Shown in pieces: positions 45,348 through 52,306 of a stretch of DNA of 64,000 nt. Source of the stretch: Planosporangium spinosum (GTDB taxonomy: Bacteria; Actinomycetota; Actinomycetes; Mycobacteriales; Micromonosporaceae). Numbering within the stretch: the first letter of the stretch is position 1; each line of letters starts with the position of its first letter. The notes below the pieces were generated by a model, which saw nothing but the letters and a program-made list of their open reading frames with translations, was not told the DNA's origin and made no database searches. A program made the position numbers and the translations under genes. The stretch is from positions 121,522 through 185,521 of the forward strand of contig NZ_JBLYUB010000016.1 in NCBI RefSeq assembly GCF_049999945.1. The letters run 5' to 3'.

Positions 45348-45998
45348 TCAGGACCCGGTCATCGTGTGCGGCGCCTCCACCGGCTTGGACTGCGACGAGC
45401 CACGCTGCCGCAGGAAGATGCTGAACACGATCAGCACGCCCACCGACAGGAACTCGCTCTGCCAGTTCTGCATCGACTGGAACCAGAACTGCGGGTGGGC
45501 CAGGAACGCGACCGCCGAGGTGGCCGGCTGGCCGTGCAGGGCCTGCTCCGCGTTGTACGCCGCGGTAGCGCCGAGCAGGTGCAGCACGAAGGAGACCACG
45601 AACAACCCGAGCAGGGCCAGTGCCAGGCTGTTCTGGTACAGCCAGAGCACGGCCCCGCCGCGCCTGGCCGGCCACGGCGAGTCCGGGGTGACCGGCGCGC
45701 GGTCGGCGTCGGAACTCTCGTCCAGCGGCTTGGACTCCGGTGAACCCTTCTGCACCAGGTACGCGGCGAGCAGCACGTACGAGCCCATCTGGAGGAACTC
45801 GGACTCCCAGTTCTCGAAGGTCGCCTCGACGAACGCGCCGCTGCCGACGTAGGACCAGTACGACTGGGTCGCCCGGGCGTGGTCGGCCAGGTCCTGGTTG
45901 TCGGCCAGCCAACCGAAGACGCTCTGCAGCACCAGGAACACGACGAACGCCGCGAACATCACCAGCGACAGCGCGTTCAGCTTCAGCCACCTGCTCAT
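45348..45998 (-). CDS. DUF6766 family membrane protein
   Basis: 216 residues with four hydrophobic helices. It has an internal duplication: the pairs ENWESEFLQMGSYVLLAAYLVQKGSPESKPL and QNWQSEFLSVGVLIVFSIFLRQRGSSQSKPV line up, as do the helices before them. The function of the family is unknown. ATG 45998 begins with MSRWLKLNALSLVMF, a good membrane start. It is divergent from the interrupted gene at 46053 with 54 bases between. Confidence 0.85.
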   Translation of the reverse strand: MSRWLKLNALSLVMFAAFVVFLVLQSVFGWLADNQDLADHARATQSYWSYVGSGAFVEATFENWESEFLQMGSYVLLAAYLVQKGSPESKPLDESSDADRAPVTPDSPWPARRGGAVLWLYQNSLALALLGLFVVSFVLHLLGATAAYNAEQALHGQPATSAVAFLAHPQFWFQSMQNWQSEFLSVGVLIVFSIFLRQRGSSQSKPVEAPHTMTGS

Positions 45999-46052
45999 GG
46001 GCCGGTCATACCCCGCCTGTGGATCACGCAACCGCGTCATGATCGTCGGTTC

Positions 46053-46613
46053 GTGCCGGATCTCTCCGATGAGACGGTCGTCCGGCGCGCCGCGGACGAT
46101 CTGATCAACCAGATCAGTTTTCTCCATCCGGTCGACGAGTTCTACAAGGCCATCACCCTGACCGTTCGTGAGGGCCGGCTCTCCCCGACCGCGCTAGAGA
46201 TCGCGGGGGAACGTCACAACGAAGCGGAGATCCTCCGCTTTCTCGCCCGACTGGCTCAGCACCTCGACCAGCTCCGTCCCTGGCCGGCTCCGGCCTTCCC
46301 CAAACTCGACGTCGACGCATGGAACAGCTTCCGCGACGCAAAGCCGATCGCGCGCATCGACCGACCGATGCACCAGATCAACGGCCTCCTCAACAACTCC
46401 TTCGACACCGTCCCGCTCGGTGCCGAGAAGCTGCCGGTCATGGTGCTTCGGCTGCGCTAGGGCGACGTGGTGGCGTTGATGGGGTCGGTGAACCCCCGGT
46501 CCACCACCTTCGCGCTGATGCAGCGCGACCCCGGTGACCCGGCCGAACTCATCGCACGCTTCTGCGAACTCGGCGGTTTCCCACGGGGGGACGTCCTACC
46601 GCTCACCGGCTGA
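46053..46613 (+). pseudogene. Unrecognised gene interrupted by an in-frame TAG
   Basis: The frame opens at GTG 46053 (VPDLSDETVVRRAADDL) and runs 135 codons to a TAG at 46458-46460. The same frame then stays open and protein-like for 50 more codons (GDVVALMGSVNPRSTTFALM ... GDVLPLTG) to a TGA at 46611. I know no family for it. The simplest reading is a nonsense mutation that cut off the last quarter; a truncated but working protein is possible. It directly precedes the EACC1/caspase genes in the same orientation. Confidence 0.6.
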
Positions 46614-46742
46614 TACCCGCGCCGGCGAGAACCGGCAACGCGGAACGGTGACGGGTAGCCGACACGAGAACGGTGGCGACGATCTGCCACGATCGATGGC
46701 GGCGTCACGGGACGTGGGAGACCAGGGGAGGTTCAAACACCC

Positions 46743-47225
46743 ATGACAGACCACGACGAGATCCTCATCGTCGCCCATCTCGGCGCGGCGCCCGACGAGG
46801 ACGCCGCCGACGTCGAGCAGGGGGTCATCGAGGTCAACCGGGTACTCGCGAGCATCGGCACGCTGCGCCCCCTCGAAACCGCACCGCGACCCCTCGAAAC
46901 ACCGCCGCACCTCGACACAGCACCGCACCTCGAAACAGCACCGAGCCCGCCGCCCGTGAGCCCACCCGAGCCGGTGCCGCCAGCCCCGGGCAGCACGCGC
47001 GGCGTCGACCTGGCCGCGCTCGGGACCGTCTGCGCGAGCGTGCTTCCGCTGGTACCCGACCTGCTGGCCACCGTGAGGTCGCTGCTGGACTGGGCCGCCC
47101 GGCGGCCGGGCCGGACGGCGGCGGTGCAGCGCGCGGACGGATCCCGGATCGAGCTGACCGGGCTGTCCGCCGAGGACCTGCACCTGCTGGTCACCGACTG
47201 GGTCGAGTCCCACCCCCGGGCATGA
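46743..47225 (+). CDS. EACC1-like effector-associated constant component
   Basis: 160 residues. The C-terminal half (LAALGTVCASVLPLV, RSLLDWAARRPGRTA, VQRADGSRIELTGLS, LHLLVTDWVESH) fits the pattern of effector-associated constant component 1, a small protein found next to caspase and other effectors in actinobacterial conflict systems. Between residues 40 and 85 lies a Pro/Thr-rich linker with heptads such as RPLETAP, HLDTAP and HLETAP. The ribosome site GGGGAGG is about 11 bases upstream. Its last codons overlap the caspase start (ATGA), so the two are made together. The assignment is by pattern, not by a search. Confidence 0.7.
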   Translation: MTDHDEILIVAHLGAAPDEDAADVEQGVIEVNRVLASIGTLRPLETAPRPLETPPHLDTAPHLETAPSPPPVSPPEPVPPAPGSTRGVDLAALGTVCASVLPLVPDLLATVRSLLDWAARRPGRTAAVQRADGSRIELTGLSAEDLHLLVTDWVESHPRA

Positions 47226-48973
47226 CGGCCCGCCGGGCACTGCTGGTGGCCTGCGCCGAGTACCGGGACCCCAAGCTGCGTACGCTCCGGTCGCCGGTAC
47301 ACGACGTCGACGGCCTCGCGGCGGTCCTGTCCGACCCGGCCATCGGCGGCTTCGAGGTCGAAACGCTGATCAACCGTACGGACACCGAGGTGCGCCGGGC
47401 GGTCGCCCGGTTCCTCCGCACCGCACGGCGGACCGACACGCTGCTGCTGCACTTCGCCTGCCACGGCTTCAAGGACGTCGACGGCCAGTTGTACCTGACG
47501 GCGTCCGACACCGAACTCGATGACGTCATGGTGAGCGCGGTCCCCGCCGAACTGCTCAGTCGACTGGTCAACCGCTCACCGTCGCGGCGGGTGATCCTCG
47601 TCCTCGACTGTTGTTTCAGTGGTGCGATCTCGCGGGTGATGACCTACCGCGGGCAGCGCGAGGTCGACGTCGGCGGGTACTTCGCGCGGGGTGAGGGCCT
47701 GGCGGTGCTCGCCGCGAGCAGGGCCGAGGAGTACGCCTGGGAGCCGGCCGGCGATCCCCTCGCCCTGCGCGACAACGCCATGCACTCGGTCTTCGCCGAG
47801 GCGCTGATCGAGGGCCTGAAGACCGGCGCGGCCGACCTGGACGGCGACGGCGAGATCTCGATCGACGAGCTGTACCTGTACGTCCACGACCGGGTCACCG
47901 CCACCGGGTCGCCGCAGACCCCGATGCGCTGGAGCTTCCTGCAGGGCACGCTGCTCGTCGCGCACCGGGCATCGGCCGGGCCGGAACTTGCGGCAGCGCG
48001 CCCGGCCGGGTCGGATCCCGCATCGGCACCTGCGGCCCCGCGCGGTACGGCCCGCTCGCCGTGGGACGCCCACCTGCTCAACTGGCGCTTCCCGGTCACG
48101 CCGGCGGTCGACCGGCTGATCCGCGGGTACGGTCGGGGCGGCGCCGAGGCGTACGCCTGGGGTGCGCTGCGCAACGGCGAGTGGGACCGGGCGGCGGTGG
48201 CCTTCGACGAGGCGAGCGGTTCCGCTCCGGACAGCCCGCTGGCCTGGTGGGGGTGGGCGGTGAGCCGTGCGATCGGCGGCGGGTGGCGCGCCGCCGGTGA
48301 GGGGTTCGCCCGGGCCGCCGACCGGGTTCCGCTGGACCCGGCGGACCCGCAGAGCCTGGGTATGTACGCCGGCGCGGTGCTGCTCGGCGCCGTCGCGTTC
48401 ACCGCCGCGGGCAGCCGACGGGCGCAGGAACTGCTCGACGACGGCCTGGACCGGGTCCCGTACTGCCCGCACCTGCTGGCCTACCGCGCGGTCGTACTCG
48501 GCCGGCGCGAACAGCTCGGTGCCGCCTTCCTGTTCGCGCCCGACCTGGTGAGCGAGTTCGCGGCGGTCGGGGTGGACGTGGCCGAGGCGGTCGGGCAGGC
48601 CCTCGCCGAGGCCGAACGTCGGACCGCGGCGCTGGTACGGGCATCCGGCCGGGTCGCCGCGCTCCGCCAACACGTACCCGGCCTGCCGCCGGCCCGGCCG
48701 GTACCGGGGCCGGTCGGTCAGCGGCTACCCGCGGACCGGCGGCTGGACGCGTACGGGGCGTTGGCGTCCCGGTCCCGCCGGATCCTCGCCGCCGAGGTGG
48801 TGGATCTGCAGACCGCCGCGGACACCCTGCTGGCGGCCGCGGTCGACCGCCGCGCGATGGCGCTGGTCGACGAGATACGCCACGTGACCTCGGACATCAC
48901 CGGTGCCCTGGCCGCCACCGACCGGCCGGTACCCGTCGCGGCGCTCGGCCTACCGCCCCGCATCGAGCGGTGA
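47222..48973 (+). CDS. Caspase family (C14) protease with EF-hand loop
   Basis: 583 residues. The caspase-like domain covers residues 1-250: RALLVACAEYRDPKLRTL, catalytic His81 in LHFACHGFKD and catalytic Cys131 in LVLDCCFSG. At 205-216 is a textbook EF-hand loop (DLDGDGEISIDE), suggesting calcium control. After a Pro/Ala linker, the C-terminal part (about 285-583) is helical with TPR-like pairs (NGEWDRAAVAFDEASG; AAGEGFARAADRVPLDPADP). In known systems such caspases are effectors that kill or modify the host on a signal. It is coupled to the EACC1 gene and followed by a transposon remnant. Confidence 0.92.
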   Translation: MTARRALLVACAEYRDPKLRTLRSPVHDVDGLAAVLSDPAIGGFEVETLINRTDTEVRRAVARFLRTARRTDTLLLHFACHGFKDVDGQLYLTASDTELDDVMVSAVPAELLSRLVNRSPSRRVILVLDCCFSGAISRVMTYRGQREVDVGGYFARGEGLAVLAASRAEEYAWEPAGDPLALRDNAMHSVFAEALIEGLKTGAADLDGDGEISIDELYLYVHDRVTATGSPQTPMRWSFLQGTLLVAHRASAGPELAAARPAGSDPASAPAAPRGTARSPWDAHLLNWRFPVTPAVDRLIRGYGRGGAEAYAWGALRNGEWDRAAVAFDEASGSAPDSPLAWWGWAVSRAIGGGWRAAGEGFARAADRVPLDPADPQSLGMYAGAVLLGAVAFTAAGSRRAQELLDDGLDRVPYCPHLLAYRAVVLGRREQLGAAFLFAPDLVSEFAAVGVDVAEAVGQALAEAERRTAALVRASGRVAALRQHVPGLPPARPVPGPVGQRLPADRRLDAYGALASRSRRILAAEVVDLQTAADTLLAAAVDRRAMALVDEIRHVTSDITGALAATDRPVPVAALGLPPRIER

Positions 48974-48995
48974 CCTGATTGACATCCTCCCCGCC

Positions 48996-49360
48996 CTAAA
49001 GAGCGGGGATTCCCGTGGTCGCCCTCGGGTTTTCCTGCTTCACCGCCGACCGCCCCGTCCGGGAGGACTCCCGTTGAGGTCTTACACCGGCTCCACAGGC
49101 CGTCACCGCCAGCCCGGCGGCCAGAATGTTGCAGGCCGCGTTGACGTCGCGGGGGGGGGGGGGGGGGGGGGGGGGGGCCCGCCCCCCCCCCCCCCCCCCC
49201 CACGACCGCACGTGAAGCGGCATCGCCTCGGCCAGTGCACCGCAGGCCGAGCAGAGCTTGCTGGACGGGTACCACCGGTCCACAACGACCAGGTTGCGGC
49301 CGTACCAGTCGGCCTTGTACTCCAGCATGGTGCGGAACTGCCGCCAGGCCGCACGCGGGT
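48996..49360 (-). pseudogene. tnpB: TnpB (RNA-guided nuclease) C-terminal fragment
   Basis: Only the end of TnpB remains: AWRQFRTMLEYKADWYGR, VVVDRWYPSSKLCSACGALAEA, then RDVNAACNILAAGLAVTACG and a normal tail ending TTGIPAL. The first two zinc-finger cysteines (CSACG) are present, but the second pair is replaced by a Gly/Pro run from the poly-G/poly-C tract, and about three quarters of the protein is missing upstream. It cannot be an active nuclease. The last catalytic Asp is kept in RDVNAA. Confidence 0.85.
49151..49201. repeat. Poly-G/poly-C tract (G27, CCC, G, C20)
   Basis: 51 bases made only of G and C: 27 G, three C, one G, then 20 C. It could fold on itself completely. It lies in the zinc-finger coding part of the tnpB remnant, where about ten codons would be expected. 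It may be an assembly filler or a real expansion. Confidence 0.95.
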
Positions 49361-49700
49361 GGACGCCGATCCGCCGCGGCGGCGGATCGGCTTTGCCTGC
49401 CCTGCCCGGCAGGGGTTGGCGTTTCCTCTCCGGCCTGAAGGCCGGAGTATCCACGGAAGGAACCTGAATGAATACCGACGACAGATAGATCGACACCGTC
49501 GAGTGTTCTGTTCGGCGCCACGCCACGCTTACTATGAGACAAGCGCGATTGGCGCCCGGACGCCGCCTCCTGGCCGAGCGGCTCAGCCTTCTGGCCGAGT
49601 TGCTCAGCCTCCTGGGCCAAGCAACTCAACGCCGACGTTCCCGGCCTGACCCGCGGTTGTTGCCGCTCGATGGGATGCGTTTCTCGCGAGGAGGGAACAG

Positions 49701-49757
49701 GTGGAAGTCACCACTGCCCGACCGGTCGGCGTGACAGGCCGGGATCGGGGGCGGTAG
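49701..49757 (+). CDS. 18-residue leader peptide coupled to the VMAP gene
   Basis: A GTG at 49701 with GAGGAGG five bases ahead opens a frame of 18 codons (VEVTTARPVGVTGRDRGR). Its TAG overlaps the GTG of the VMAP gene by one base (TAGTG). The VMAP start itself has only a weak ribosome site, so ribosomes finishing the small frame could restart there. No family known; a regulatory leader is an inference. Confidence 0.45.
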   Translation: MEVTTARPVGVTGRDRGR

Positions 49758-51196
49758 TGCCGCCGACCGCCGACAACCAGCGTCGCCTCGTCGATGCGAT
49801 CCTGCGGTTGCCCGGTGCGCAGAATCGGGAGTCCCGTGACCGGTACGTCGCCGCTGTCGGCTCGCTGCTCGGTGTCGAGCCGGACTTCCCGCGGGCGGAG
49901 GCGGCGCCCGACGACCTGACCCGCCTGGTCGCCTGGTGCGCGGCCGCCCGGCCGGACGGACTGCGCGTGCTGGTGGAGGCGGTTGCCGGCGTCGAGGAGC
50001 AGGGCGGCGCGGTCGACCGGCTGCGCGCCGTCGGTTCGATCGGCCGGCCCGCGGAGGTCCTCCAGCCGCACGAGCGCGCCCGCGTCGAGGAGCTGCTCGC
50101 CCGCCTCGACCACGCCAGCCGCGCCGCGATGGTGCGCGACCTCGCCAGCCGGTGGGGGCCGCGGCTGCGCCCGGACACCCGCGAGCCACAGACCCTGCTG
50201 CGCCTGCTGGAGGACTCCATCGCCGGTGCGGACGAGCCGCACCCGCTGTACACCTTCCTGAGCCGGCTGGCGCAAGCGTTCCGCGACACCCCGTACGAGG
50301 ACCTCGGCGACCTGGTCAGCGAGGTCGGGTACCGCACCAGCGGCGGCCCGGTGATGCTGGCCGATCCGGCGGCAACGCCCGACCCCGGCCGGTACTACTT
50401 CGTGGTCCGACTCGCCGAGGACGGCCTGGCCCCGTCGCGGTACCTGGTGCACGTCTGGCTCGCCGACGACCGGGGGGCGTGGGAGCTGCGCTACACCTCG
50501 GACTCACCACACCTGCTGGCCGAGGTCCGCACCATGGTCGACGACCAGCTGGCCGCGCTGGCCGAGGACGAGGCGGTGGAGATCGACGCGCTGTCGATCG
50601 AGTTCATCCTGCCGCGGGCGCTGCTCGACCACGGTGTCGACCAGTGGCTGGTGTCCGCACCGGGCGTCTCCAACGCGATCGGTGTGCACTACCCGGTGGT
50701 GGTGCGCGACCTGGCCCGCATGCGCAACCGGATCATCCGCAGCCGGTGGCGGCAGCGCTGCCGCTGGCTCAACGGGCACGGCCACCCCACGGCCGCGAAG
50801 GCCGTCCGGTTCGAGCACCTCAACGGCACCGCCCCGGACATCTTCGCCGAGCTGATGCAGGACCCGGAGTGCCCGGCCTGCCTGGTGGTGCTCGGCCCGT
50901 CGGCCGCCCACGTGGCGGGCCGGGTCGGCGCCTGGCTGAGCGCCGGGATCCCGGTGGTCGTCTGGTGCCGGCACGACGGGGTGTCCGCGCGGTTCGACAC
51001 CCACCTGCCGAGCATCCTGATCAGCGGTGGGATCGGGTCACTGCCGACCGCGGTGTGGCGGCTGCGTCAGGACTCCGGCCGGGTGGACAGCGGACACGAG
51101 CACGTCGGCAAGCACATCACGCTGCTGTGGGACGACGAGAACCGGATGCCCCCGGACGAGCGGGGACGGCTGCGCCAACCGGCGCCGTACTCGTAG
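49757..51196 (+). CDS. EAD2 / VMAP-C domain protein
   Basis: 479 residues. The first 85 resemble effector-associated domain 2, a death-like adaptor (LVDAILRLPGAQNRESRDRYVAAVGSLL; LTRLVAWCAAARPDGLRVLVEAV). A middle domain (about 150-300) and a C-terminal VMAP-C domain follow (FIVVRLAEDG-type strand region near 215; CLVVLGPSAAHVAGRVGAWLSAGIPVVVWCRHDG near 375-410). VMAP proteins are the third partner, with MoxR and vWA proteins, of ternary conflict systems. GTG 49757 overlaps the leader stop. The MoxR gene follows after 63 bases. Confidence 0.85.
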   Translation: MPPTADNQRRLVDAILRLPGAQNRESRDRYVAAVGSLLGVEPDFPRAEAAPDDLTRLVAWCAAARPDGLRVLVEAVAGVEEQGGAVDRLRAVGSIGRPAEVLQPHERARVEELLARLDHASRAAMVRDLASRWGPRLRPDTREPQTLLRLLEDSIAGADEPHPLYTFLSRLAQAFRDTPYEDLGDLVSEVGYRTSGGPVMLADPAATPDPGRYYFVVRLAEDGLAPSRYLVHVWLADDRGAWELRYTSDSPHLLAEVRTMVDDQLAALAEDEAVEIDALSIEFILPRALLDHGVDQWLVSAPGVSNAIGVHYPVVVRDLARMRNRIIRSRWRQRCRWLNGHGHPTAAKAVRFEHLNGTAPDIFAELMQDPECPACLVVLGPSAAHVAGRVGAWLSAGIPVVVWCRHDGVSARFDTHLPSILISGGIGSLPTAVWRLRQDSGRVDSGHEHVGKHITLLWDDENRMPPDERGRLRQPAPYS

Positions 51197-51259
51197 CAGC
51201 GACCGACCGTACCGGCGCCGCAGAGCGACCGTCCGTACCGGCTCAAGGAGGCCACCGCA

Positions 51260-52306
51260 GTGACCACGCAGGCGAGCACAGCCGGCGCGAACGTCGCCGG
51301 TCCGAGCGACGACTGGCGGATCTACCGGGGCAGCGGCCAGCAGTCCGACGACATCGTGCGGCTGCCGCCCCCGCCGCGCTGGCGCCGGTTCGGCGGCGGC
51401 CAGGAGCTGATCGAGCCGCGGTTCCCGGCCGACGACGGGTCGGCCGAGCGCGCGGACGGCTACCAGATCAGCGATGAGGCGATCGAGATGGTGAACGCGG
51501 CGCTGTACCTGCGCCGGCCGCTGCTGGTGACCGGCAAGCCGGGTACCGGGAAGTCCACCCTGGCGTACAGCATCGCGTCGGAGCTGATGCTCGGCCCGGT
51601 GCTGTACTGGCCGATCACCAGCCGCTCGAAACTGGACGACGGGCTGTACCGGTACGACGCGATCGGCCGGCTCCAGGAGAGCAACCTGCTGCACGCGGCC
51701 GACCGCCCCGGCGACGTCCTCGACGTCGGGCGGTACATCACGCTCGGCCCGCTCGGTACGGCCCTGCTGCCGCAGCGGCGGCCCCGGGTGCTGCTCATCG
51801 ACGAACTCGACAAGAGCGACATCGACCTGCCCAACGACCTGCTGAACGTGTTCGAGGAGGGCCGGTTCGAGATCCCCGAGCTGGTGCGGCTGAGCGAGGA
51901 ACAGAGCGTCGTCGAGGTGATGACCGCCGACGGCACGGACCGGGTACCGATCCGCCGCGGTGTGGTGCGGTGCCACGCCTTCCCGGTCGTGGTGATCACC
52001 AGTAACGCCGAGCGGGAGTTCCCGCCCGCGTTCCTGCGCCGCTGCCTGCGACTGGACATCCGGCCGCCGGACGAGCGGACGCTCACCAGGATCGTCACTT
52101 CGCTGTTGGGCGAGGAGGCGGCCGCGCGCAGCGCGGACCTCATCACCCAGTTCCTCAACCAGCGCGACCGCGGCGACGTGGTCACCACCGACCAGCTACT
52201 CAACGCGATCTACCTGGTCACCTCCGGGATCCTGCCGCCGGAGTCGACCCGGGCCCGGCTGCGCAGCAACCTCATCCGCGACCTCAGCTCCACCGGCCTC
52301 CAATGA
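51260..52306 (+). CDS. MoxR family AAA+ ATPase
   Basis: 348 residues. Walker A is GKPGTGKSTLAYS near residue 92, Walker B VLLIDELDKSDIDLPNDLL near 175, and sensor 1 VVITSNAEREFPPAFLRRC near 245. The MoxR group remodels or loads partner proteins, usually with a vWA protein. GTG 51260 has AAGGAGG eight bases ahead. Its stop overlaps the next start (ATGA), which links it tightly to the vWA-containing FxsT fusion. Confidence 0.93.
   Translation: MTTQASTAGANVAGPSDDWRIYRGSGQQSDDIVRLPPPPRWRRFGGGQELIEPRFPADDGSAERADGYQISDEAIEMVNAALYLRRPLLVTGKPGTGKSTLAYSIASELMLGPVLYWPITSRSKLDDGLYRYDAIGRLQESNLLHAADRPGDVLDVGRYITLGPLGTALLPQRRPRVLLIDELDKSDIDLPNDLLNVFEEGRFEIPELVRLSEEQSVVEVMTADGTDRVPIRRGVVRCHAFPVVVITSNAEREFPPAFLRRCLRLDIRPPDERTLTRIVTSLLGEEAAARSADLITQFLNQRDRGDVVTTDQLLNAIYLVTSGILPPESTRARLRSNLIRDLSSTGLQ

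Larger units (their letters stand above)
48975..49465 (-). mobile_element. Decayed IS200/IS605-family (IS1341-like) element
   Basis: Contains the 3' part of a tnpB gene. At one end is a hairpin (CCCCGC...GCGGGG, 48989-49008) of the type found at the right end and guide RNA of these elements. At the other side is a second hairpin (CTCCGGCC TGAA GGCCGGAG, 49428-49447), also typical of such ends but facing the opposite way, so two elements or a rearrangement are involved. It splits the caspase operon from the VMAP operon. Confidence 0.75.

Noticed and set aside
46458..46460. TAG read as pyrrolysine
   Set aside because: No pyrrolysine genes are visible and actinobacteria of this kind do not generally use it; a nonsense mutation is simpler.
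48996..49526. An intact 176-residue transposase
   Set aside because: Only the part up to about 49360 is TnpB-like; the upstream part is IS-end sequence, and the zinc finger is broken by the poly-G/C tract.
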